Origin: CAVQBJ01 sp963819075
Lineage (GTDB): Bacteria > Actinomycetota > Thermoleophilia > Solirubrobacterales > Solirubrobacteraceae
Reading direction: 5' to 3'
DNA: 64,000 nucleotides
Assembly: GCA_963819075.1 (NCBI GenBank)
Contig: CAWFUP010000001.1
Span: 682,001-746,000, forward strand
Below the pieces are notes generated by a model that worked only from the letters and a program-made list of their open reading frames with translations, did not search any database and was not told the origin of the DNA. Position 1 is the first letter of the stretch. Each line of letters opens with the position of its first letter. Shown here in pieces: positions 1 to 9,507 of the stretch. A program made the position numbers and the translations under genes.

Positions 1-1481
1 ACCTTTCTAACAGCCGCACACAGCCGGACGAGTTTCAGATCGGCGTCGGCAACGTGGGGCAGCTCGCGCCCAAGTGGATCTTCACCACGCACGGCGATGT
101 GAGCGCCACGCCCACGGTGGACGGCGGGGCGGTGTACTTCCCGGACGGCGGCGGCTACCTGAACGCGGTGAATGCGAGCAGCGGTTCGCTCATCTGGCAG
201 CAACGGATCCGCAACTACACCGGAATCGCCACCGCCAGCTCGCGCGTCAGTCCCGCGGTCGACGGCGATCGGCTGATCAGCGGTGACAGCTTCATCCTTG
301 CGCACGCCGGCGGCGCGCACGTCTTCGCGGTGAACCGGTACACGGGAGCGCTGCTGTGGAGCACGCAGGTCGACGCCCATCCGGCGGCGATCATCACCGG
401 TAATCCCGTCGTGTACGGCAACGAGGTGATCGTCGGCGTCTCCTCGAACGAGGAGACCGACGCGGTGGCGCCGTTCTACCAGTGCTGCACCTTCCGGGGC
501 AGCGTCGTCGCGCTGTCGACCAGTACGGGCCAGATCCTCTGGAAGACCTACACCGTTCCGGCCAACACCGGCCCGTGCGCGGTGCAAACCCCGCCAGGGG
601 GTTGTGGCTACAGCGGTGGCGCCGTCTGGGATACCCCGGCGATCGACCCGGCGACCGACAGCGTGTACGTGGGCACCGGCAACAACTACACGACACCCGA
701 CGCCGCCGCGGCGTGTGAGGCAACGGCGGTGGCCAGCAAGACCTCGAATGACGGCTGTACGCCACCGAACGATTACTTCGACAGCGCGCTGTCGCTCAAT
801 CTGCAAACGGGGCAGGTCAACTGGAGTCATAAGGTCGAGGGCTGGGACGCCTGGAACTTCGCCTGCGTCCTCGGTCAGGGTAAGAGCTGGTGCCCATCGA
901 TCGCCGGGGACGACTACGACTTCAGCGGCTCGGGGCCGAACCTGTTCCAGATCGGGGGACGCACGCTCGTCGGCCTCGGCCAGAAGAGCGGCGTCTATTG
1001 GGCGCTCGACGCCTCGACCGGGAACATCGTGTGGGACAGGCTCGTCGGCGCCGGCGGTATTCAGGGCGGCATCCAGTGGGGCACCGCCTACGACGGCACG
1101 CGCATCTACGTTCCGATCGGAGACGTGCTCTACTCCGCCTACCAGCTCCCGTCAGGTCAGACCGATCACGCGGGATCGTGGGCCGCGCTCGACCCGGCGA
1201 CCGGCCGGATCATCTGGCAGGTTCCCGATCCCCACGGCTCGGCAGACCTCAGTCCCCCGACCGAGGCCAACGGCGTCCTGTACGTGGGCAGCACGGCCTG
1301 GTTCGGCGACAAGATGTTCGCGCTCAACGCGGCCACCGGAAAGGTGCTCTGGGGCTACGGCTCGAACGGCTCGCTGTGGGCGGGCCCGGCGGTCGCCAAC
1401 GGCACCGTCTACTGGGGGTCCGGCTACTACCAGGCCCTGCCGAGCAACAAGTTCTACGCCTTCAGCCTCGGTGGGCATTGA
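1..1481 (+). CDS. PQQ-like beta-propeller protein, 5' end cut by window edge
   Basis: The reading frame is open from base 3 to the stop at 1481, and the residues before the first GTG (base 54) already look like propeller sequence (an NSRTQPDE stretch followed by VGNVGQLAPKW). The true start is therefore outside the window and the GTG at 54 is internal. The protein shows repeated Trp-containing blades such as GSLIWQQ, GALLWST, GQILWKT, GNIVWDR, GRIIWQV and GKVLWGY, each following a 'V.AL....TG' strand. This is typical of PQQ-repeat propellers related to quinoprotein or polyvinyl-alcohol dehydrogenases. No cytochrome c CXXCH motif is visible in the part present. Several Cys pairs suggest an exported, disulfide-bearing protein. 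Enzymatic activity cannot be told from this fragment. It is convergent with the sedolisin gene that follows. Confidence 0.85.
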   Translation, partial: LSNSRTQPDEFQIGVGNVGQLAPKWIFTTHGDVSATPTVDGGAVYFPDGGGYLNAVNASSGSLIWQQRIRNYTGIATASSRVSPAVDGDRLISGDSFILAHAGGAHVFAVNRYTGALLWSTQVDAHPAAIITGNPVVYGNEVIVGVSSNEETDAVAPFYQCCTFRGSVVALSTSTGQILWKTYTVPANTGPCAVQTPPGGCGYSGGAVWDTPAIDPATDSVYVGTGNNYTTPDAAAACEATAVASKTSNDGCTPPNDYFDSALSLNLQTGQVNWSHKVEGWDAWNFACVLGQGKSWCPSIAGDDYDFSGSGPNLFQIGGRTLVGLGQKSGVYWALDASTGNIVWDRLVGAGGIQGGIQWGTAYDGTRIYVPIGDVLYSAYQLPSGQTDHAGSWAALDPATGRIIWQVPDPHGSADLSPPTEANGVLYVGSTAWFGDKMFALNAATGKVLWGYGSNGSLWAGPAVANGTVYWGSGYYQALPSNKFYAFSLGGH

Positions 1482-1484
1482 GAG

Positions 1485-3585
1485 CTAACTGACGACAATC
1501 CGCTGCCGTGTCAGGTGACCGTTGAGCGTCGCCGCCGCGACGGCGTCGAGCGGGTGGTGCGCGCGCACCACCCGCCGGCCAAGCGCGTTCAGCTGCGCCG
1601 TCACGATGGCCGCGAAGCCACGGCTGCGCAGCGCGACCTTCGCGCGCCCGATCAGGCGCCCGCCGATGCGCAGCGTCATGCTGCCGGCGCAGCGGCGGTT
1701 GCAGCTGACGCGGACGCCCACGCGATTGCCGCGGCGGTGCGCCGCCGCGCGCGATGCGCACCCTCAGCGGGGCGATGGCGGCGGTTGAGGCGGTGCGCGT
1801 CGTCGTGGTCGTCAGCGGTGCGGTCGCCGTGACCGTCGTGCTCAGCGCCGTGGAGACCGGCGGCGGGCTCGTGCTCGTGACCGTCGCGGTGCTCGTCGTC
1901 GTCGTGGTCGAGGTCGGCGACCACGTCGCCGCGGCCGGGCAGCTGAGCGATGTGCTGGTGGCCGTCGAGGTGCTCGTCGTCGTCGTGGTCGTCGTGCTCG
2001 TCGGAGCGCCCGATCCTGCGGTAAAGGTGGCGTCGTAGCCGTAGCTCGTCCCGCAGCCGTTCGTGGCGACGAGACGGAAGTGGTAGGCGGTGCTCGGCGA
2101 CAGGCCGCTGACCGGTGCGCTCACTGTGGTGACGCCGAGCGCCTGGCCGGCGTCGGTGAGTGGCGTCGACTGGCCGTAGCCGGTGCTCGGGCCGTACTGG
2201 AAGAGGACCTGGGTGTCGAACTGGTTGTCGTACACGCCGCCGTTCAGCGTCGCGGCGGTGCCGTTGACCTGGGCGTACGCGCCGGCGGGCTCCGGTGGCC
2301 CGGCGACGGCGTCGCCGCTGACGCTGCCCTCGCCGGTCGGGCCGTCGTAGCCGGCCTGCGCGGTGCACAGGTACTTGTCGCTCGCCGGCGGCGTGCAGCT
2401 GCCGTCCGACCCGCTCGTGATGTCGTTGAGCGCGCTCGCGTGCGTGTACGCCCATTGGGCTCCGCCGTCGCCGGCGCCGCCACCGACGAGCGCGAAGTAG
2501 GCGGCGATGATCGGCGTGGCGACGCTCGTGCCGCCGGCCGCGAAGAAGCCGTGATCGACGGCCGAGTCATACGCGAGCGCGCCGGTGGACACGTCCGCGT
2601 CCGCGGACAGGTCGGCGAGCGTGCGCGACGGGCAGGCGCTGTCGGTCTGCCAGGTCGGCTTGACGAAGACGTTCGCGCAACCGCTGGCGGTGTTCGACCA
2701 GGCTGCCTCGGCGAAGCCGCGGGCGTTGCTGGCGCTCGGCAGTGACGTGCCGCCGACCGCCGTCACCCAGGGCAGCTCGGCCGGGATACCGAACGTGTTG
2801 TAGCCGGAGTCGCCGGTGGCGGCGACGACGGCGAGGCTGCGGTCGTCGAAGGTGAGGTCGTGCGTGAAGTCGCTCGTCCACGACCAGCTGTTACTGATCT
2901 GCTGCGGGTCAAATGGCGCGGGCGCCTGCTCGGCCGTCTGCTCGGCCGCGGCGAGGTCGGAGTCAGCGGCGGTCTTGGCCTGCACGAGCAGGATGTGGCA
3001 GTACGGGCAGATCGCCGAGACCATGTCGAGGTCGAGCGACGTCTCGGTGATCCAGCCGGCGTTGGCCGTCGCCGGATCGGGCGGGTAGCTGGTCCCGCCG
3101 GTCTGGTCGAGCTTCTCGAAGCAGCCGTTCGCGGTCGTGCACGCCGGCAGGCCGAACTGCGCGCGGTAGGTCGCGAGGTCCGACTCGGCCGCGCTGTCAC
3201 CGTAGGCGTCGACGATCGCGACCGTGTCCGCAGCGGGCGGCCCCAGCGTCGAGAGGCCCTGCAGGTCATAGGCCCAGCGCAGCCACGCCGGGCTGCCGGC
3301 CTGGGGCGCCGGGGAGCTCGGCTGATCGGCCGGGGCGGCGGTGAGGCCGGCCGGGTGCACGGGGGCCCCGGTCGCGGCGTTGACGAGGATCTCCGCGGCG
3401 CAGCGCGCGTATCCGGCCGGGGCCGCAGCGCACAGCGGCTCGGCCACGGTGGCCGCAGCGGCCGTCTCGGTCACCGCGGTCGCGAGGGGGACAAGGAGGC
3501 CGAGCAGCAGCGCGACGGCCAGCACCGTGACCCGCGACGAGACCTTTCTCCTGCTAACCGCCACGAATCCCTTTTCCCTGATCAT
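1485..3585 (-). CDS. Secreted sedolisin (S53) peptidase with FN3-like module; C-terminal frameshift
   Basis: N-terminal signal segment (VLAVALLLGLLVPLATAV) followed by a sedolisin domain. The S53 catalytic set is visible: E181 and D185 in TETSLDLD, D259 in ATGDSG and S354 in GGTSVATP, with a calcium-site-like GYDGPTGEG behind it. Next come an FN3-like 'FQYG' module (about 435-525) and a Thr/Ser-rich linker. In the raw frame the last 95 residues become Arg/Pro nonsense that overlaps the neighbouring gene to base 1462. Removing one base near 1740 restores the sequence ARGGHRRGNRVGVRVSC and a natural C-terminal domain ending at 1485, just past the convergent stop at 1481. I therefore read one extra base near 1740, from mutation or sequencing error. 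The long N-terminal prodomain usual in S53 enzymes is short here. Confidence 0.82.
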
Positions 3586-3697
3586 CTGAGCTCGGCCATC
3601 CCAGGGTAGGTCATCGCCCCGGACGTCCCTCGGCTTAATCCGAAAGTCGAAATTTCCACTTCAGGACTGGCCGATCCGTGCCGATAGGACGAACACG

Positions 3698-3937
3698 GTG
3701 CTCCTCGACGGCGCGACACGGTCCTTGACGCGAAGCCAGGCGCAGGCGCTCAGGCTGCTGTCCGAGCGCGGCTCGTTGACCTCACGCGAGCTCGCCGACC
3801 TGATGGGCCTGACGCGCTCCTACGCCGGCTCGCTGCTCACCCGCCTCGAGCGGGCCGAGCTCGCGTACGGCGAGCTCATCGGCGGCGGCGAGATCCGCTT
3901 CACGCCGAGCCGCACCGCTCGGGCCGTCGCGGTCTGA
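3698..3937 (+). CDS. Small winged-helix (MarR-like) protein
   Basis: 79 residues from a GTG start. The segment SRELADLMGLTRSYAGSLLTRLERAEL is a clear helix-turn-helix followed by a wing (GGGEIRFTPS), so this looks like a stand-alone winged-helix DNA-binding domain of MarR type without the usual dimerisation helices. It lies between the divergent sedolisin gene and the MerR gene. Target and effector are unknown. Because it is short, it could also be a remnant of a larger regulator. Confidence 0.55.
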   Translation: MLLDGATRSLTRSQAQALRLLSERGSLTSRELADLMGLTRSYAGSLLTRLERAELAYGELIGGGEIRFTPSRTARAVAV

Positions 3938-3968
3938 GGGCCGCCGCGACGACGGCGCCGAAGGGCCC

Positions 3969-3999
3969 TTGACCCTCACGCTACGTGAGGGTCTACGGT
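3969..3999 (+). promoter_or_regulatory. MerR-type promoter/operator with 19-bp spacer
   Basis: A -35 box TTGACC (3969-3974) and a -10 box TACGGT (3994-3999) are separated by 19 bp, the overlong spacer typical of MerR-activated promoters. The spacer holds a perfect 9-bp inverted repeat, GACCCTCAC-N5-GTGAGGGTC (3971-3993). The expected transcription start falls at about 4006-4007, on the GTG at 4007, implying a leaderless, autoregulated merR transcript. Confidence 0.75.
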
Positions 4000-4006
4000 G
4001 GTCGCC

Positions 4007-4786
4007 GTGAGCGCGAAGACGACCACCGAGACGACGGTCGAGACGGCCCTGGCGGTCGGCGCGCTCGCCAAGGCGAGCGGACTGAGCGTGCGCACGCTGC
4101 ATCACTACGACGCGATCGGTCTGCTCGTGCCGCACGACCGCGGCCCGTCCGGGCGGCGGTCCTACTCGGCCGCGGACGTCGCGCGGCTGTATCGGATCCT
4201 CGCGCTGCGCCGCCTCAGGCTCGGGCTGTCCGAGATCGCCGGGGTGCTCGACGGGCGCCCGGATCTGCTCGTGGCAGTGCGTGAGCACCTCGCCGAGGTC
4301 GACCGCAGTCTGGCGCAGACCGCGGCGCTGCGTGCGCGCCTGGCCGCGCTGGTCGAGCGCCTCGAGCGCGACCCGAGCCCCACGCTGGATGACTTCCTGA
4401 CCACGATCGAGGAGATGACGATGATCGAGCGCTACTACAGCGTGGAGCGGCTCGCCGAGCTTGCCGAGCGCCGCGAGCAGCTCGGCGCGGACGGCCTGCG
4501 CCGGGCCGAGGGCGACTGGGCGGCGCTCATCGCCGACGTGCGCGCCGAGCGCGAGCGCGGGACCGCCCCGACCGACGCGCGGATGCGCCCGCTGGCCGAG
4601 CGCTGGCGCGCGCTCATCGAGCAGTTCACCGGCGGCGATCCCGGTGTGCGCGACTCGCTCGCGCGCATGTACGAGCAGGAGGGCCCCGAGCGCGCGTCGC
4701 GGGGGAGCGTCGACGGCGAGACGATGGACTACGTGGCACGGGCGCTCGCGGCGCTTGACTCTGACCACCCGGACGCGGCTGGGTAG
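4007..4786 (+). CDS. MerR family regulator with TipAS ligand-binding domain
   Basis: The N-terminal MerR winged helix is clear (VGALAKASGLSVRTLHHYDAIGLL, then GRRSYSAADVARLYRI), with the long dimerisation helix to about residue 125. The C-terminal half (MIERYYSVERLAELAERR onward) matches the TipAS antibiotic-binding domain found in TipAL and related multidrug sensors. I chose the GTG at 4007 over the in-frame GTG at 3998 because the latter lies inside the -10 box of the gene's own MerR-type promoter. By analogy with TipAL it probably binds a hydrophobic or peptide-like drug and activates its own promoter. No efflux pump is adjacent, but an aminoglycoside acetyltransferase gene follows on the same strand. 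Confidence 0.85.
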   Translation: MSAKTTTETTVETALAVGALAKASGLSVRTLHHYDAIGLLVPHDRGPSGRRSYSAADVARLYRILALRRLRLGLSEIAGVLDGRPDLLVAVREHLAEVDRSLAQTAALRARLAALVERLERDPSPTLDDFLTTIEEMTMIERYYSVERLAELAERREQLGADGLRRAEGDWAALIADVRAERERGTAPTDARMRPLAERWRALIEQFTGGDPGVRDSLARMYEQEGPERASRGSVDGETMDYVARALAALDSDHPDAAG

Positions 4787-4815
4787 GTCATACCCGTGCC
4801 TGTCCGGTTCGTTCC

Positions 4816-4869
4816 GGGGGGTGATCGACGTTACCCCCTCTATAGCCACAGAAAGGTCGATCACCCCCT
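4816..4869. repeat. Inverted repeat, 13-bp perfect arms, 26-nt loop
   Basis: GGGGGTGATCGAC (4817-4829) and GTCGATCACCCCC (4856-4868) are perfect inverted arms. The loop begins GTTACCCCC and has an AT-rich core (CTATAG). It lies between merR and the acetyltransferase gene and could act as a terminator or operator. A related element lies at 25891-25945. Confidence 0.6.
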
Positions 4870-4973
4870 CGGCCGAGCCCGCCAGGCAAAGATGCCGGGA
4901 TGCGGCATGCTCGTCCGCGCGGGCTGATCGTCTAGCCACGTAACCAACACGCCCGCTCGCGCCCACCGACCGT

Positions 4974-5504
4974 ATGCCCGTCCACCTCGCCCACACCGCC
5001 GAGCTCGACCCCGCGACCCTGCGCGCTGCGCGCGCCCTCCTCGACGACGTCTTCGCCCCCGACATGACCGAGGACGACTGGGAGCACGCGCTCGGCGGCA
5101 TCCACGCGCTTGCCTACGAGGACGAGGAGCTCGTCGGTCATGCGTCCGTGGTGCAGCGCCGGCTCATGCACGCCGGGCGAGCCCTGCGCACGGGATACGT
5201 CGAGGGCGTCGCCGTGAGCGCCGACCACCGCCGGCGCGGTCACGGCGCCGCCATGTTGGAGGCACTCGAGCGAGTCATCCGCGGCGCCTACCACGTTGGC
5301 GCGCTCGGGGCGAGCGACGAGGGTCTGGCCTTCTACGCGGCCCGCGACTGGAAGCCCTGGGAGGGCGAGACGTACGCCCTCACCCCGTCCGGGCGGGTGC
5401 GCACCGCGGACGAGGACGGCTACATCTACGTGCTCGAGGTCGCCGCGCCGCTCGACCTGTCCGGCGAGCTGACCTGCGACTGGCGTGAGGGGGAGCTGTG
5501 GTGA
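4974..5504 (+). CDS. Aminoglycoside 2'-N-acetyltransferase, AAC(2')-I family
   Basis: 176 residues of GNAT fold. The diagnostic AAC(2')-I blocks are present: DWEHALGGIHAL near the start, the RTGYVEGVAV beta-strand, RRRGHGAAML as the acetyl-CoA pyrophosphate loop, VIRGAYHVGALG, and a C-terminal CDWREGELW. These correspond closely to my recollection of the chromosomal AAC(2')-Ic of mycobacteria. The family transfers acetyl from acetyl-CoA to the 2'-amino group of gentamicin- or tobramycin-type aminoglycosides; in environmental actinobacteria its natural substrate is uncertain. The start at ATG 4974 gives the normal family length. It follows the TipAS-type merR gene but is separated from it by a long hairpin, so co-transcription is doubtful. 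Confidence 0.88.
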   Translation: MPVHLAHTAELDPATLRAARALLDDVFAPDMTEDDWEHALGGIHALAYEDEELVGHASVVQRRLMHAGRALRTGYVEGVAVSADHRRRGHGAAMLEALERVIRGAYHVGALGASDEGLAFYAARDWKPWEGETYALTPSGRVRTADEDGYIYVLEVAAPLDLSGELTCDWREGELW

Positions 5505-5508
5505 TGAC

Positions 5509-6696
5509 TCAGGCCGGTGCGCTCGACGCGCCGTTGCCGTCCATCCGCGCGGCGGCAAGGCGGATCGCCGCGATGTCGGGCAGCGCGGCCTCGAACGCGT
5601 CGAGGACCGCCGGCGCGAAGTGCCGGCCGCGCTCGGCGTGCATCATGCCGGCGGCGGCCGTGACGGGCAGCGCGGCCCGGTAGACGCGCTCGCTGGTGAG
5701 CGCATCGAACACGTCGGCCACGGCCGCGACGCGACCCTCGAGCGGGATCTCCTCGCCGCCCAGCCCGCGCGGATAGCCATCACCGTCCCAGCGCTCGTGA
5801 TGGGTGTGGGCGATGGTGGCGCCGAGCTGCACGACCGCCGAGTCTGAGCCCGAGAGCATCCGATACCCGGTCACTGCGTGGCGCTTCATGACGTCGTACT
5901 CGTCGGCCGTGAGCGTGCCGCGCTTGAAGAGGATGCGGTCCGGTACGGCGACCTTACCGACGTCGTGCAGCTGACTGGCCAGGCGGATGCGTTCGGAGTC
6001 CTCGTGCGAGAACGCGAGACGACGGGCGAGCAGCTCGCACGTCGAGCTCATCCGCTGAAGGTGGCGGCCGGTGTCCTCGTCGTGGGCCTCCACGAGGCGC
6101 GCCAGGCGGGCGACCGTGTCGGCCTGGCTGGCCAACAGCTTCGTCTCGGAGCGCTGCAGCTCGGCGAGCGCCTCGTCGAGCTTATGGCTGCGCTGGGCGA
6201 TGTCGCGGCGCAGCCCGTCGAGCTGGCGGTGGGTGCCGAGCTCGCGGCGGCGGCGGTGCAGCGCGCTGGCGACGCTGATGACGAGCTCGCCGGTCCCGAC
6301 CGGCTTGACGAGGTAGCCGTAGGCGCCGAGCTCGATCGCCGTGAGCGCGACGTCGAGGCTGTCCTCCCCGGTGACCATCACCACGGCGGTCCAGGGATGC
6401 TCGCGACGGATCTCGCCGAGCAGCGTCATGCCGGACTCGCCGGGCATGTTGATGTCGAGCAGCACGAGCTCGTACTCGCGCTCCTGCATCAGCGCACGGG
6501 CCTCGGCCGCGTTCGCCGCCAGCTCACAGGAATACCCGCGTTCGCGCACGACCCGCTCGGTCCAGCCGCGAAGCGCCTCATCGTCGTCCACGATGAGCAG
6601 ATCGACGAGCGTCGTGGCCGGCGCCGGGGCCGCGCCCGCGTCGTCCCAGTGCCCGTCGCCCGGGGCATGGTGCGTCTGATCGGACTCGCCGTTCAA
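5509..6696 (-). CDS. Response regulator with HD-GYP c-di-GMP phosphodiesterase domain
   Basis: A CheY-like receiver covers residues 31-145, with phospho-acceptor D81 in LLDINMPG and the conserved Lys in LVKPVG. A coiled-coil linker follows to about 200. An HD-GYP domain covers 200-375, with H244-D245 in LHDVGK, the HTHHERWDGDGYP segment and DVFDALT. HD-GYP enzymes hydrolyse cyclic di-GMP. The annotated start is a TTG codon. It lies 111 bp downstream of, and on the same strand as, the hybrid histidine kinase gene, and is the obvious output partner for that kinase. Its 3' end is convergent with the acetyltransferase gene. Confidence 0.9.
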   Translation of the reverse strand: MNGESDQTHHAPGDGHWDDAGAAPAPATTLVDLLIVDDDEALRGWTERVVRERGYSCELAANAAEARALMQEREYELVLLDINMPGESGMTLLGEIRREHPWTAVVMVTGEDSLDVALTAIELGAYGYLVKPVGTGELVISVASALHRRRRELGTHRQLDGLRRDIAQRSHKLDEALAELQRSETKLLASQADTVARLARLVEAHDEDTGRHLQRMSSTCELLARRLAFSHEDSERIRLASQLHDVGKVAVPDRILFKRGTLTADEYDVMKRHAVTGYRMLSGSDSAVVQLGATIAHTHHERWDGDGYPRGLGGEEIPLEGRVAAVADVFDALTSERVYRAALPVTAAAGMMHAERGRHFAPAVLDAFEAALPDIAAIRLAAARMDGNGASSAPA

Positions 6697-6807
6697 GCTG
6701 CCCTCCCTGCGCGAGTCGTCGGCTGGCCCGGTCGCGCGCTCGTCGTCGATACGGTCGGTGATACGTCGGATTGTGACTGGGTCCTTCGTACCGCTTCCCC
6801 TGGCACC

Positions 6808-9507
6808 CTAGCGCTCGCGGTGATCCGCGTCGTCGTTACTCGACAGGGATCGGATCGACTCGGAGTCGGCTCCGGCCGGTGGCTCCGGCTCGGCGAGCGC
6901 CTCTCTGACCTTCCCCAGCAGGGCCGGCTCGGAGAAGGGCTTCTCCAGCAGCGGCGCTCCGGCATCGAGCGTTCCCTGCGAGCCGAGCACGGGCTCGGCG
7001 TAGCCGGAGACGTACAGGACGCGCACGCCCGGCTGCAGCGCGCCAACGCGCTCGGCGACCTCGCGGCCGAGCAGGCCGGGCATGACGACGTCGGTGAGCA
7101 GGAGGTCGATCCGCTCGCCGCCGGCCAGGGCGATCGCCTCGGATCCGTCGGCCGCGGTGAGCACGCGGTAGCCGTGGCTGCGCAGCATGCGCGCCGTGAC
7201 GTCGCGCAGCGCGTCCTCGTCCTCGACGACGAGCACCGTCTCGTCACCGCCCTGGACCTCGAGCGTCGCGCGATCGCGCTCGGTTGTGGGCTGGGTCGCC
7301 TTCACGGCCGGCAGCATGATGCTGAACGTGGTTCCGTGGCCGGGCTCGGAGTAGACCTGGATGCGGCCGCCGGCCTGGCTCACGATGCCGTACACCGTGG
7401 CCAGACCGAGGCCGGTGCCGGCGCCCGGCGCCTTGGTGGTGAAGAACGGCTCGAACACGCGCTGCGCGGTCTCATCGTCCATGCCACAGCCGGTGTCGCT
7501 GACGCGGATCACCGTGTAGTCGCCGGTCGGCAGCCCCGGTCGTGTGAGCGCATAGAGCTCGTCGACGCTGACGTTGGTGGCATCGATCGTCAGATCACCG
7601 CCGTCGGGCATCGCGTCGCGGGCGTTGATCGCGAGGTTGACGAGGATCTGCTCGAGCTGCCCCGGATCGATGGCCACGGGCCAGAGGTTCGCGCCGGTCG
7701 ACGTGCGCAGGACGACGTGATCGCCGAGCGTCTGACGGAGCAGGGGAGCGAGTCGGTCGAACACGCCACCGGCATCGATGACGCTCGAGTGCGTGACTTC
7801 ACGGCGCGCGAACAGCAGCAGCTGGCGCGTCAGCTCGGCGCCGCGGCGACCAGCCAGCTCGATCTGCTCGACGTCGGCCAACGCCTCGTCGTTGCGGTCT
7901 GCCGTCGTCTCCAGTCGTCCCCTCAGCAACGAGGCGTACCCGATCACGACACCGAGCAGGTTGTTGAAGTCGTGCGCGACGCCGCCTGCGAGCTGGCCGA
8001 GGCTCTCCAGCCGTTGGGACTGGCGCAGCTGACGCTGCAGGCGCTCGCGCTCGCCGACGTCTTCGACGAGCGCCACACGCACATCGCGTTCGCCGAACGA
8101 CGTCAGGTAGCTCGTCACCTGAACCTCGATCTGGGCGCCGTTCCGCTGGGTGTGGTGGGCCGTAGCCGGCGTACCGCCGCCGGGCTCGGCCGGCGCGATC
8201 GGACCGCCCAGCGTGGTGTGGTCGGGGTCGATATCCGTCACCCCGAGCGCGAGGAATGCATCGTGACCATGCCCGTAGAGCGCCTGGGCGGCACGGTTGA
8301 CCTCCAGGATCCTGCCGCTCGCGGCGTCGTACACGAGCACCGCCGTGGGGCTCTCGTCGAACAGCGCGCGGTAGTTGTGCTCCGACGCCGCGGCGTGCCG
8401 CTCCGCCCGTTCGCGTTCGAGCAGCTCGCGGTTGACCGAGTGGATGAGCGCGTTGACGTCCTCGCCGACACGCTGGACCTGCGCCGGGCCGGAGGTCGCG
8501 ACCTCGACCCGCGGCGTCTGGCCGCCGGCCGCGCGCACCGAACGCGCGAGTCGCTCGATCGGCCGGGCCACGCCGCGGTAGATGAGTGCGGCGGCGAGGA
8601 GGATGACGAGCAGGCCCACGGCGATGATGCGCAGCTGGTCGCGCTGGAGGCCCGTTGCTCGCGCGAGCGCCGCGCGCTGGTCGTAGCCGGCGTACACCGT
8701 CCAGGGCAGCCCGGGGACCGCCGCGGCCTCGTACAACCGTGATGTGCCCTGCACGTCGCGGCTCACGCGCCCACCCGACATCCCCGCGAACGGCGTCCCG
8801 GTGAGGCTCGCGCCCGCCCACTGCGACGGCTCGATCGAGCGCGAGAGCACGGTTCGCCGGCCGCTGGTGACGAGGATCTCGATCGGGTTACCGCCGCTGT
8901 AGGTCGCAGCCAGGCCCTCGGCCACCGGTACGAGGTTCACGAACGCCGCGACGATCCCATGCCCGGGCAGCGGCTGCGCGAAGAGCACGGAGGGCTGCCC
9001 GGTGATCGAGTCGGTGACGGGCGCGAGGAAGACCGGGGCGCGGCGCGCCTGCGCCAGCCAGCTCGCCCCGGCGTAGGTGGACGGTGCCCCGGGCGGCGCA
9101 CCCGTCGCCGAGCTGCAGGCCACCTGGCCGTCGGGGCGCAGGACGGCGATGTGCCCGCTGCCGCTGCCCGTCGAGAACGACAGCGAGCAGTCCTGCGGGT
9201 GACTGAGGACGGTGATCGCTCCGGGGCTCGCCGCGAGCTGACTGACGGCCGCGCGGATCGCGAGGACGTCCTGCGTCGTGGCTCCCGCCGCCTGCGTGGC
9301 CGCGAATTGGGCATCGCTGCGCGCCCGGTCGCGTGCGTTCGCGTTGCTGCGCGCACGTACGAAGATCGCCGCGGCCGCCGCGGCAAGCACGCACACGACG
9401 ACGAGGCCGACGAAGTACAGCTGCATCGGCCAGCCGCGCCGCGGGCTGGCCGCACCATCTGAGCCGGGAGATTCGCCCAGGTCCTCTCGATCGGCGTCCG
9501 CTGCCAT
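6808..9507 (-). CDS. Hybrid sensor histidine kinase with periplasmic sensor, PAS and C-terminal receiver
   Basis: 899 residues. Transmembrane helix 1 is at 29-50, an extracytoplasmic sensor region (dCache-like, by length and position) at 51-290, and helix 2 at 293-311, followed by a HAMP-like segment. A PAS domain spans about 377-486. The kinase core starts with H512 in LAGGVAHDFNNLLG; the ATPase motifs are INARDAMPDGG, SDTGCGMD, FTTKAPGAGTGLGL. A receiver domain ends the protein (ETVLVVEDED, LLLTDVVMPG, EKPFS). The first receiver would feed phosphoryl groups back or on to the adjacent HD-GYP regulator. The ligand of the sensor domain is unknown. Confidence 0.92.
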   Translation of the reverse strand: MAADADREDLGESPGSDGAASPRRGWPMQLYFVGLVVVCVLAAAAAAIFVRARSNANARDRARSDAQFAATQAAGATTQDVLAIRAAVSQLAASPGAITVLSHPQDCSLSFSTGSGSGHIAVLRPDGQVACSSATGAPPGAPSTYAGASWLAQARRAPVFLAPVTDSITGQPSVLFAQPLPGHGIVAAFVNLVPVAEGLAATYSGGNPIEILVTSGRRTVLSRSIEPSQWAGASLTGTPFAGMSGGRVSRDVQGTSRLYEAAAVPGLPWTVYAGYDQRAALARATGLQRDQLRIIAVGLLVILLAAALIYRGVARPIERLARSVRAAGGQTPRVEVATSGPAQVQRVGEDVNALIHSVNRELLERERAERHAAASEHNYRALFDESPTAVLVYDAASGRILEVNRAAQALYGHGHDAFLALGVTDIDPDHTTLGGPIAPAEPGGGTPATAHHTQRNGAQIEVQVTSYLTSFGERDVRVALVEDVGERERLQRQLRQSQRLESLGQLAGGVAHDFNNLLGVVIGYASLLRGRLETTADRNDEALADVEQIELAGRRGAELTRQLLLFARREVTHSSVIDAGGVFDRLAPLLRQTLGDHVVLRTSTGANLWPVAIDPGQLEQILVNLAINARDAMPDGGDLTIDATNVSVDELYALTRPGLPTGDYTVIRVSDTGCGMDDETAQRVFEPFFTTKAPGAGTGLGLATVYGIVSQAGGRIQVYSEPGHGTTFSIMLPAVKATQPTTERDRATLEVQGGDETVLVVEDEDALRDVTARMLRSHGYRVLTAADGSEAIALAGGERIDLLLTDVVMPGLLGREVAERVGALQPGVRVLYVSGYAEPVLGSQGTLDAGAPLLEKPFSEPALLGKVREALAEPEPPAGADSESIRSLSSNDDADHRER

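Noticed and set aside
5878..8742. 954-residue open frame on the plus strand
   Set aside because: It is antisense to the HD-GYP and hybrid kinase genes, is Arg/Ala/Gly-rich with no domain, and only exists because high-GC DNA lacks stop codons.
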